A stretch of 64,000 nt of DNA from Caldifarciminota bacterium (GTDB lineage Bacteria > Hydrothermota > UBA3073): contig JAUWGP010000011.1 of assembly GCA_030606335.1 (NCBI GenBank), positions 1 to 64,000 on the forward strand. The letters run 5' to 3'. The position numbers and the translations under genes are program-made. Each line of letters begins with the position of its first letter. Position 1 is the stretch's first letter. Of the stretch, positions 1-6,166 are shown in pieces. Under the pieces are notes generated by a model. It made no database searches and was not told the origin of the DNA. It worked only from the letters and a program-made list of their open reading frames with translations.

Positions 1-39
1 AGTGGTAAGAGAGAAACAACGATAAATTTCACGATACAT
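1..39 (-). CDS. 5' end of an unidentified gene leaving the window at the left edge
   Basis: Thirteen codons are visible on the minus strand, starting MYREIYRC and open to the window edge. The ATG follows a G-run (CCGGGGATTAAT-ATG) that could act as ribosome binding site, and a good sigma-70 promoter lies 45 bp upstream on the same strand. Too little protein is present to recognise a family. That a gene starts here is inferred from promoter, G-run and ATG being in order; it could also be a short leader peptide. Confidence 0.35.
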   Translation of the reverse strand, partial: MYREIYRCFSLTT

Positions 40-83
40 ATTAATCCCCGGTAATACCCCAGCTTTTTCTATTATTCACTCTC

Positions 84-112
84 ATTATAGCACTAAATAG
101 AGGAAAAATCAA
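84..112 (-). promoter_or_regulatory. sigma-70 type promoter facing the left edge
   Basis: On the minus strand TTGATT is followed after exactly 17 nt by TATAAT. It points at the ATG at position 39. Confidence 0.55.
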
Positions 113-147
113 GAAAAATCTTGCCTGAGTGTCTGAATTTTAAAATG

Positions 148-284
148 GGGGTCAGGCTAAGAAATAAGATTTAGGTAATAGAAAAACATAAATTTAAACA
201 GCTTATTGAAACTATACTTTATAGTATATCTATTGTTTTATTAGACTGTTTTTTTAGTTATTTCTTATTTCTGAGTCTGATACC
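148..284. repeat. 137-bp element with 22-bp imperfect inverted ends (MITE-like)
   Basis: The left end GGGGTCAGGCTAAGAAATAAGA and the reverse complement of the right end, GGTATCAGACTCAGAAATAAGA, agree at 18 of 22 positions. The AT-rich interior has no coding sequence. GGGGTCAGG-type ends recall repeats found beside Y1/IS200-like transposases in other genomes, but no transposase is present here. Confidence 0.5.
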
Positions 285-598
285 TTTGTTGTTTATTGTA
301 AAAATTTTTGCAAAGGATATCGAGACTAGGAAGTCTCTCCTTCTTGAGATGGTAGGGATGTCGAGACTGTATATTGGTGTCAATTCACAGTAAGGCCTTA
401 TAATGTACTTGCTTATGATAATGCTTTTGCTTCTTGATAAAGCACTCTTTTTCTAGTAATCAGAATTATAAAAAAGGGGACAGGCTACCGAGCTACAGGG
501 GAAAACAAAATCTCTTTTCAATTTTTCTTTTCTTAGCAACTCGGTTAACCTCAGTGTCTCTCATCTCCATTACTTCTCACATGTCCATACTTTTGTAC
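285..598. other. non-coding stretch with a small hairpin and a tRNA-like fragment
   Basis: No credible gene is seen. GAGACT AGGA AGTCTC at about 323-338 is a small hairpin resembling the one at 17976 (GCGACT GGGA AGTCGC), with compensating changes. The 65-aa ORF in the track (434-631) has no recognisable features and crosses the tRNA-like fragment at 480-501. Confidence 0.5.
480..501 (-). repeat. tRNA 5'-end-like fragment, copy 1
   Basis: Read on the minus strand it is CCCCTGTAGCTCGGTAGCCT followed by GT. This matches the acceptor, U8A9 and D-stem start of tRNA-Arg at 58642 (GCCCCTGTAGCTCAGTGG) and the similar fragment at 1003-1020. The rest of a tRNA is absent. The two fragments flank the hicBA remnant as direct repeats about 520 bp apart. 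Confidence 0.45.
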
Positions 599-712
599 TT
601 ACAAATACTTCACAAACTCCTCCATATTTAGACCAACATCTTTTAGAATCTTGTGAAGTACTCCTTTACTTACATCCTTTCCTTTGTGAATCGGGGGGGA
701 CAGCTCTTTCGA
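599..712 (-). pseudogene. hicA: C-terminal remnant of a HicA (YcfA) toxin gene
   Basis: In the frame offset from hicB, the minus strand reads PPIHKGKDVSKGVLHKILKD, then VGLNMEEFVKYL and a TAA stop. This is the end of the HicA double-stranded-RNA-binding fold, with the usual histidine-glycine-lysine strand followed by the last helix. The N-terminal half, including the start codon and the catalytic-histidine region, is missing. The fragment overlaps the 3' end of hicB, so a deletion appears to have joined hicB directly to the end of hicA. It cannot encode an active toxin. Confidence 0.7.
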
Positions 713-896
713 GGGGAACTGGCTCTCCAAGAGATTTCCTTGCTTCTATATGAAGCCTCATAGCATCCTTTATATTAGCGATTGCTTCCTCATAAGTATT
801 TCCCTGAGTATAGCATCCCTGTAAAGCAGGACAAGAAGCTACATAAATTCCATCTTCGTCTTGCTCCAAGACTATAGTATATTTATACTTACACAT
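666..896 (-). CDS. hicB: HicB-family antitoxin, 3' end altered
   Basis: 76 aa. The N-terminal 55 residues are a typical HicB/UPF0150 domain: YKYTIVLEQDEDGIYVASCP, the P-x-L-x-G-C turn, and a helix EEAIANIKDAMRLHIEA. In the family this domain binds and neutralises the HicA mRNA interferase encoded next to it. After EPVPLERA the sequence (VPPDSQRKGCK) is not HicB-like. It is the hicA 3' end read in another frame, across a run of seven C. The pair is therefore probably a decayed toxin-antitoxin module. Whether the short antitoxin is still made, for instance to neutralise a HicA elsewhere, cannot be told. Confidence 0.7.
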   Translation of the reverse strand: MCKYKYTIVLEQDEDGIYVASCPALQGCYTQGNTYEEAIANIKDAMRLHIEARKSLGEPVPLERAVPPDSQRKGCK

Positions 897-969
897 TACT
901 GATATCTCTTAAAATTATTTTCAGATGTAAAAATACTAACAATCAAAATACAAATTAAGATTTATTTAC

Positions 970-1020
970 AAAAAAGATTCTCCCCACCTATCAGTATACA
1001 GGCAACTGAGCTACAGGGGC
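970..1020 (-). terminator. possible terminator built on a tRNA 5' fragment (copy 2)
   Basis: Starting 4 nt after tRNA-His, the minus strand reads GCCCCTGTAGCTCAGT, identical to the first 16 nt of tRNA-Arg at 58642, then leaves the tRNA sequence. CCCC...GGGG and CAGT...ACTG can pair across this stretch, and TTTTTT follows, so it may terminate the fabG-tRNA-His transcript. It may equally be a truncated second tRNA of a former tandem pair. Confidence 0.4.
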
Positions 1021-1023
1021 AAA

Positions 1024-1096
1024 TACCGGCGACGGGACTCGAACCCATGACACCCTGATCCACAGTCAGGTGCTCTTCCATCTGAGCTACGCCGGC
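1024..1096 (-). tRNA. tRNA-His (GTG)
   Basis: A full cloverleaf: acceptor GCCGGCG/CGCCGGT, D-arm GCTC..GAGC, anticodon stem CCTGA/TCAGG around loop CTGTGGA (anticodon GTG), T-loop TTCGAGT. CCA is not encoded. Two things are odd. The extra G-1 and C73 that most bacterial tRNA-His carry are absent: position -1 is A, 73 is A, and pair 1-72 is G-T. Position 1 directly abuts the TAA stop of fabG, so -1 is the last base of that stop codon and the two are likely co-transcribed. Confidence 0.92.
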
Positions 1097-1822
1097 TTAC
1101 ATCACCATGCCCCCATCAATATTTATAACCTGACCGGTTATATAGGAGGCAGACTCAGAAACAAGGAAAAGAACAAGATTGGCAATATCATCTGGTGTTC
1201 CAAATCTTCCCATCGGGATTGTTTTGAGATATACCTCTTTCACTGTATCTGGAAGTTTCTTCGTCATCTCTGTCTCAATGAATCCCGGTGCAATCGAATT
1301 GACTGTAATACCACGTGTGGCTACCTCTCTTGCCACAGATTTAGCAAATCCAATAATTCCAGCTTTGGATGCTGCATAGTTTGCCTGACCCTTATTACCA
1401 ATAACACCTATGATAGATGATAGATTTACTATCCTTCCCCACCTATTTTTTATCATTGACGGTAATACGGCATGTGTAGTATTATAGACACTTTTTAGAT
1501 TCACCTTAAGCACAGTATCGAATTCTTCTTCCTTCATTCTCAAGAGTAAGTTATCTCTTGTTATACCAGCATTATTAATTAATATATCTATTTTCCCATG
1601 TTCTTCCAGCACATCCTTTGTATTTTTTTTAACATCTAAAAAACTCGAGACATCAACCTTCATAAATTTACATCCAATCTCCTCTGCTGTCCTTATTCCG
1701 TCTTCATCACAAATATCCCATATAATAACCTCAGACATCTGCTTCACAAGAGAGGCAGCTATAGACTTTCCTATACCTCTTGCTCCACCAGTTACTATAC
1801 TAATTTTACCCTTAAGTTCCAT
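1097..1822 (-). CDS. fabG: 3-oxoacyl-[acyl-carrier-protein] reductase
   Basis: 241 aa, standard length for FabG. It is a classical short-chain dehydrogenase: NADP-binding TGGARGIG near residue 11, NNAG at 83-86, and catalytic Ser136, Tyr149 and Lys153 (YAASK). The C-terminus (GQVINIDGGMVM) is typical of FabG and shapes the active-site lid. The enzyme reduces 3-oxoacyl-ACP in the elongation cycle of type II fatty-acid synthesis in the cytosol. No other fab gene is nearby. There is no clear Shine-Dalgarno sequence before the ATG. The stop codon abuts tRNA-His. Confidence 0.92.
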   Translation of the reverse strand: MELKGKISIVTGGARGIGKSIAASLVKQMSEVIIWDICDEDGIRTAEEIGCKFMKVDVSSFLDVKKNTKDVLEEHGKIDILINNAGITRDNLLLRMKEEEFDTVLKVNLKSVYNTTHAVLPSMIKNRWGRIVNLSSIIGVIGNKGQANYAASKAGIIGFAKSVAREVATRGITVNSIAPGFIETEMTKKLPDTVKEVYLKTIPMGRFGTPDDIANLVLFLVSESASYITGQVINIDGGMVM

Positions 1823-1859
1823 ACTTAATATATTAAGATTAGAGAATTTCCAGAACTCT

Positions 1860-2012
1860 CGTGATGACAGACAATATGAAACCTTTCATCGTGTCTGATA
1901 GCATGGTAATCTCATTTTTCTATAACTATCAACCCTTAAATGCGATTGCTTCGTCGTACTTTTTGATGGACAACTGACTCCTCGCAATGACTGAAAGTAG
2001 TGTGTCATTATG
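1860..2012. repeat. ATTGCGA-family dispersed repeat, copy A
   Basis: Contains TGCGATTGCTTCGTCG and GACTCCTCGCAATGAC as inverted ends of one unit, plus a degenerate second half (GGTAATCTCAT). Related copies lie at 41558, 43781, 51211, 51611 and 63126. Confidence 0.7.
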
Positions 2013-2104
2013 AGAACTTCTGGGCAATAAAACTCTTATTTACCCCGCAATTACTCTGTATTATAACATAGCTTTCAAAAAATGTCAATTAAAAAATTTT
2101 AGCC

Positions 2105-2746
2105 TTAAATTCTAAACTTTGGTGTATTTAAAAGAGCAAGAGATTGTTCTTCATCTGTCAGAGAACCTTCTGAAAATTCAATCCCTCTGTTAAACAATAC
2201 TAACTTATATTTATCTATAACATCCTCTCTGTCTGCTTTAACAGACAAACTTCCTTGAAGAAGGATCATATCATCTTCCCTCCACTGTGCGTTTCCCATA
2301 ATTTTTCTGCCACCCGATACCATCTCGTATCTGCTTGTAGATTTAAGGCAGAGTGGAGATTTAAGATTTCCTGATTCTGCTTTAACCATCTCTGCATCTA
2401 TTCCTACAGACCTCAATGTGTCAACAAGTAGATGTGACGACCTCATATACGTTTTAAGAACATTACCTCCGAACACAGGATCATCTATTCTACATATAAT
2501 GCTGAAAGAAAGATCGTTCTTATGGATAACCGCCCTGCCACCAGTCGGTCTTCGTACGAGATAGTATTTAATATTAGATAAAGTTTCTGGGTTTTGAATT
2601 CTCCCAATACTTATGCAAGGAGGTTCAAACCAGAAGAAACGAATAGTAGGAGGGACGTTGGATATTTTAAAATTCTCGAAAATAGCAGAATCCACCGCCA
2701 TATTATATGCACCTTCTTGAGCACCTGAAATTATTAGACGGTACAT
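2105..2746 (-). CDS. lipM: biotin/lipoate A/B protein ligase family protein, probably LipM-type octanoyltransferase
   Basis: 213 aa, shorter than typical LipM or LplA. It carries the lipoate-binding signature RRPTGGRAVIH (residues 65-75) and the region GGRKIMGNAQ with Lys148. Cys133 in LCLKSTSRYE sits where LipM enzymes have their catalytic cysteine, and LQGSL matches the LipM motif LQHGS. LipM moves octanoyl groups from octanoyl-ACP to a lipoyl-domain protein, and LplA activates free lipoate with ATP. The Cys favours LipM, but the short C-terminus leaves doubt. Fatty-acid supply from FabG next door would fit. No lipA is seen in the window. Confidence 0.7.
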   Translation of the reverse strand: MYRLIISGAQEGAYNMAVDSAIFENFKISNVPPTIRFFWFEPPCISIGRIQNPETLSNIKYYLVRRPTGGRAVIHKNDLSFSIICRIDDPVFGGNVLKTYMRSSHLLVDTLRSVGIDAEMVKAESGNLKSPLCLKSTSRYEMVSGGRKIMGNAQWREDDMILLQGSLSVKADREDVIDKYKLVLFNRGIEFSEGSLTDEEQSLALLNTPKFRI

Positions 2747-2856
2747 ATATCTAATTCAAAGATAAAACGAAAAAATTAAGATAGTTATAAAACAAATACC
2801 AATACCAATTTGGGTGTAATTTGCAGAGCAGTCTTTTATTGTTTGAACTTCAGTAA

Positions 2857-3303
2857 TTACATGCTCTCTAAACTTCGGAATTTTTCTACAAATAATTGGG
2901 GTGTGTCACAGTTGATAAGTTCTTTTAGATTTTTAGTTTTCTCTGTTACTTTCATAAGTTTTGCCAGTATGTTTATGTACAATTTTGTCTCACTCTTGGG
3001 GGCAAGTATAAGGAAAATAAGTTTGGCAGGTTTTCCATCCAGGGCATCGAACTCAATACCTTCTTTTGAAACACCAACCAGAAGTGTCATTGCGGGTACA
3101 CCATCTATTCTTGCATGTGGAATAGCAAGCCCATTACCAAATCCTGTTGACTCAAGTTCCTCTCTCTTCATTATACCCTGGAGTATGCTTCCTTTATCTA
3201 AACCTTTAGACGCAAGAAGATGCTTTAAAATACCTTTCTTACTTTTTGCCTTAAGACCTATTATTATGTTTTCTTCTATCAGATACTCTGATACGTTTAT
3301 CAT
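2857..3303 (-). CDS. PTS fructose-type EIIA domain protein (PtsN-like)
   Basis: 148 aa, a single PTS_EIIA type-2 domain. The phosphorylation-site histidine is His63 in GLAIPHAR. The core GVSKEGIEFDALDGKPAKLI follows, as in PtsN/EIIA-Ntr. In the family the protein accepts phosphate from an HPr-type carrier and regulates rather than transports sugar when, as here, no EIIB/EIIC gene is adjacent. The start has a good ribosome binding site (GGAGG 5 nt before ATG). It has a paralogue at 43279 lacking the histidine and a domain relative in the permease at 51793. No EI or HPr gene is in the window. Confidence 0.85.
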   Translation of the reverse strand: MINVSEYLIEENIIIGLKAKSKKGILKHLLASKGLDKGSILQGIMKREELESTGFGNGLAIPHARIDGVPAMTLLVGVSKEGIEFDALDGKPAKLIFLILAPKSETKLYINILAKLMKVTEKTKNLKELINCDTPQLFVEKFRSLESM

Positions 3304-3396
3304 AAAACCTCCATAGAAAATATGATGAAATTTATTAACTTTTAATCCCAGGACCCCGCATTTGTGTGGTGCCCCGAAGCCTGCGGCTACTATTTT

Positions 3397-3447
3397 GGAG
3401 TGCTGTGACCATGTTACAGTGATGCATTAACACGGTTAATGCACTCC
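3397..3447. repeat. twin-hairpin repeat GGAGT...ACTCC, copy 1
   Basis: Outer pairing GGAGT/ACTCC encloses two hairpins: CTGTGAC CAT GTTACAG and GCATTAAC ACG GTTAATGC. Other copies at 51703 and 58770 keep the outer ends and architecture but have different stem sequences. Confidence 0.7.
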
Positions 3448-3503
3448 ATAGAATACTCTACGGGGTAATTGTATACCCTGTCAAGGCGGGGTACTCCAAA
3501 AAG

Positions 3504-4181
3504 CTATCGCCTCTCGTAATCTTTATCCAATTTAAATGGGTTAAAATTCGTATGGTAATCGTAGACATCAATGCCTTCTTTTCTCTTTAAGAAAGCAACT
3601 ATTATATATGTGAATGGGGTAAAGAGCACCTCGAAACCTGTCTTGAAAATATAATTGGATATTATAACAGAAAGAAGTAGAGAGTTGGGGATTTTACCGA
3701 AAAAAGCAAGTGCGCAAAATATTGCAGTATCAATACCTTCGGCAACCATGGTTGAAGAAATAGTCCTTGTAAACAGCCATCTTCCCCTGGTTGCAATTTT
3801 CATTTTAGCCATTAAAAAGGAATTTGTAAACTCTCCACACCAGTAGGCAATCAGGCTGGCAAAGACGATCCTTGGTATCCAACCAATAATTGCTTCATAT
3901 GCCTGCTGATTTCCCCATCCTAAAGCTGGAGGAAGCTTTCCAACTACAATAAATACAAATGCTGCTAAAAAGTTTGCTGCAAATCCTGCCCATATCGTCC
4001 TTCTCGCTTTTTTATATCCGTAAACCTCGGTTAATATATCACCAAGGATATACACAACTGGAAAAAGGATGGTGCCACCATCAAAAGTAAATGGTCCAAA
4101 ATTCAGTATCTTTGCAGAAACTACATTTGACACAAGCAAAACTGTGACGAATAGTATAATAATGAAATCATAGTATTTCAT
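3504..4181 (-). CDS. yhhQ: queuosine precursor transporter (YhhQ/VUT family)
   Basis: 225 aa, about six hydrophobic segments. The N-terminal part (NVVSAKILNFGPFTFDGGTI, then GDILTEVYGYKKARR) is the hallmark of the YhhQ/DUF165 family. These inner-membrane proteins import preQ0/preQ1 for queuosine synthesis. It lies 78 bp downstream of rpoD on the same strand and is probably read from that operon. No preQ1 riboswitch-like sequence was seen in the 78 bp. The family is clear. The substrate is known for YhhQ of E. coli and inferred here. Confidence 0.85.
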   Translation of the reverse strand: MKYYDFIIILFVTVLLVSNVVSAKILNFGPFTFDGGTILFPVVYILGDILTEVYGYKKARRTIWAGFAANFLAAFVFIVVGKLPPALGWGNQQAYEAIIGWIPRIVFASLIAYWCGEFTNSFLMAKMKIATRGRWLFTRTISSTMVAEGIDTAIFCALAFFGKIPNSLLLSVIISNYIFKTGFEVLFTPFTYIIVAFLKRKEGIDVYDYHTNFNPFKLDKDYERR

Positions 4182-4259
4182 AGAGTACCTTATCTATCAG
4201 TGAATTTCTATAAAGCGACGAAAGTGTATTGAGATCGAATTTTAGCGTATTTTCTCGAT

Positions 4260-5753
4260 TCATCGTCTTAAAAAATCCAGAAACGGCTCCAATTTCCTTT
4301 TCCTGTTTTTATGACGAAGCTTTCTCACAGCCTTCTGCTCGATCTGTCTAACCCGTTCTCTTGTAACTTCAAACATATTTCCAACCTCCTCAAGCGTACG
4401 CGGGATACCGTCTATGAGACCAAATCTCATCTCAATTACCTCTTTCTCTTTATCTGTTAATGTATTAAGAATCTCGTAAATTTTACTCTTTAGAAACATC
4501 ATCCCGACTTCTTCTGCAGGAGAACCAGTGTTTTCATCAGCAATAAAATCTCCAAAGAAAGAGTCCTCATCACTACCAACTGGCTTGTCAAGAGAAATTG
4601 TATCTTGCGCAATCTGATAAACGGTTCTTATCTTCCTTTCCGAAACTCCAAGAGAGCCTGCCAGCTCCTCTGTGGTGGGTTCTCGTCCATGCTTCTGTAT
4701 AAACCGCTTTGTGGTCTTTAGAACACGATGTGAGAGCTCCAACATATGCACAGGAATACGGATTGTCCGTGATTGATCAGCAATTGCTCTTGAAATTGCC
4801 TGTCTTATCCACCAGGTTGCATAAGTAGAGAACTTATATCCCTTACGATAGTTAAACTTTGTAACAGCCTTTATCAAACCGTTATTGCCCTCCTGAATAA
4901 GGTCGTCAAATTCTAATCCCCTTCCAGTATATTTTCTTGCTATAGATACTACCAATCTAACATTTGCATTCACCATCGACTCTTTGGCTTCTTCTACTGC
5001 TTTTTGATGGCTCTTTATCCTCTTTATTAGCAAAGGAAGATCCTCGATTTTTCTTCCCAATATTGCCTCTACTTCACACTCGCATGATTCATTTCCCTTT
5101 AGTTCTTCCAGATACTCCTCCAGTGTGCTCACAATCTCATCAAGATATAAAAAATGCAGACCAAGTTCGAATACTATCTTCTTCACCTCTTCTTTCCTTT
5201 TCTCTATCTCTTTATACCCTCCCATGTGATAAAGGGTTAGTATACCTGTTCTCTTCCAATCAATTTCATCAAGGTATGATATTATTTTTTCTTTTTCCTT
5301 TTGCAACTCACGCTTGGTGGGCTCCACGATACCTATCCTTACAAATTCATCTGGTGGAATCCTGTTTGACATAATCATTTCTCGGTATGATAACAGCTTA
5401 TCAATGGCAACAAGTGTTGAAAATGCAGCCCGTGTAATTTGTTCATATCCATACTCTATGATCTTAGAAAACCCGATCTCTTCATCCTTCCTGAGGAGAA
5501 CAGATCTGGACATCTCCTTCAAATATATCTTAGTCGGATCCTCAATTCTATCACTCATAACAGGTAGCTCTTTTATTCCTTTTTCTTCATCCTTTTCAAT
5601 AATGGTTACACCATGTTCTCGCAGATTTGATATAATCTTATCTATATCACCAGGGCCTATTAGCTCTGTTGGAAGCAATTTATTAAGTTCTGCATATGTC
5701 AGTTTACCCTTTTTGTCAGCAAATTTGAGAATCCTATCATAGTTAATATTCAT
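4260..5753 (-). CDS. rpoD: RNA polymerase primary sigma factor RpoD
   Basis: 497 aa from the start MNINYDRILK. The ORF track begins 32 codons earlier, but ACAGGAGGTTCA-ATG is a strong ribosome binding site at 5753 and the upstream codons run into a CACAGAGG repeat. Domains in order: a short region 1.1, region 1.2 (DPTKIYLKEM), a non-conserved insert rich in charged residues, regions 2.1-2.4 (NVRLVVSIARKYTGRGLEFD, FSTYATWWIRQAI), region 3, and region 4.2 helix-turn-helix (VTRERVRQIEQKAVRKLR). It directs housekeeping transcription. Several TTGACA-17-TATAAT promoters in this window fit its expected specificity. It is the last member of an rpsU-mutS2-dnaG-rpoD cluster. Confidence 0.95.
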   Translation of the reverse strand: MNINYDRILKFADKKGKLTYAELNKLLPTELIGPGDIDKIISNLREHGVTIIEKDEEKGIKELPVMSDRIEDPTKIYLKEMSRSVLLRKDEEIGFSKIIEYGYEQITRAAFSTLVAIDKLLSYREMIMSNRIPPDEFVRIGIVEPTKRELQKEKEKIISYLDEIDWKRTGILTLYHMGGYKEIEKRKEEVKKIVFELGLHFLYLDEIVSTLEEYLEELKGNESCECEVEAILGRKIEDLPLLIKRIKSHQKAVEEAKESMVNANVRLVVSIARKYTGRGLEFDDLIQEGNNGLIKAVTKFNYRKGYKFSTYATWWIRQAISRAIADQSRTIRIPVHMLELSHRVLKTTKRFIQKHGREPTTEELAGSLGVSERKIRTVYQIAQDTISLDKPVGSDEDSFFGDFIADENTGSPAEEVGMMFLKSKIYEILNTLTDKEKEVIEMRFGLIDGIPRTLEEVGNMFEVTRERVRQIEQKAVRKLRHKNRKRKLEPFLDFLRR

Positions 5754-5789
5754 TGAACCTCCTGTTACTTCAAATCTTATGTTACTATT

Positions 5790-5845
5790 AACCACAGAGG
5801 TCACAGAGATTAAAAATTTTTTTTCTTCTCTGTGCTCTCTCTTAA
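5790..5845. repeat. CCACAGAGGTCACAGAG-type dispersed repeat
   Basis: Contains ACCACAGAGGTCACAGAGA and, in opposite orientation, TCTCTGTGCTCTCT. Related sequences are at 19560, 56061 and 59620. It lies inside the over-extended rpoD ORF and argues for the later start. Confidence 0.6.
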
Positions 5846-6043
5846 GCACCGTATTTTACTAAATCATGTAATAGAACCAAAAATAGTAATCTCCTTAGTC
5901 TTATAGTGTCGCTGCTTTTGAGATAAAACCTGAATTATTTGAAGAATCCTGTGAAAAAGTTCTCAAAATTATCATTCCCTATTTTGGAGCACACAGAGTA
6001 AGGTATCTTATTTATTGGTATAACTTCGTGTTCTCTGAGGTTC

Positions 6044-6105
6044 CCCTGTTAAATAAAGTACCAGGAGTGATTAGTTGTACTTAATTTTGTAAATATTTAA
6101 CAGGG
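6044..6105. repeat. CCCTGTTAAATA inverted-end element, copy a
   Basis: 62 bp with perfect ends CCCTGTTAAATA / TATTTAACAGGG and an inner inverted pair AAGTAC...GTACTT. Near-identical copies at 10923 (opposite orientation) and 19670. Immediate flanks (GAGGTTC before, TGAATCTGTGGTT after) are also shared. The rest of the 413-bp rpoD-dnaG gap has no gene. Confidence 0.75.
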
Positions 6106-6166
6106 TGAATCTGTGGTTTATTCATAAAATTAACACAACCATTCCAAAAAGATATTAAAATTCTTT

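Noticed and set aside
434-631. 65-aa ORF in the left edge
   Set aside because: Overlaps the tRNA-like fragment and the hicA remnant; no ribosome binding site.
1070-1420. 116-aa ORF over tRNA-His and fabG
   Set aside because: Antisense shadow of fabG running through the tRNA.
4182-4259. preQ1 riboswitch before the queuosine-precursor transporter
   Set aside because: No preQ1-I, -II or -III-like sequence; the gap is short and the gene probably belongs to the rpoD transcript.
5754-5849. N-terminal extension of RpoD
   Set aside because: Encoded by a CACAGAGG dispersed repeat, and AGGAGG precedes the later ATG.
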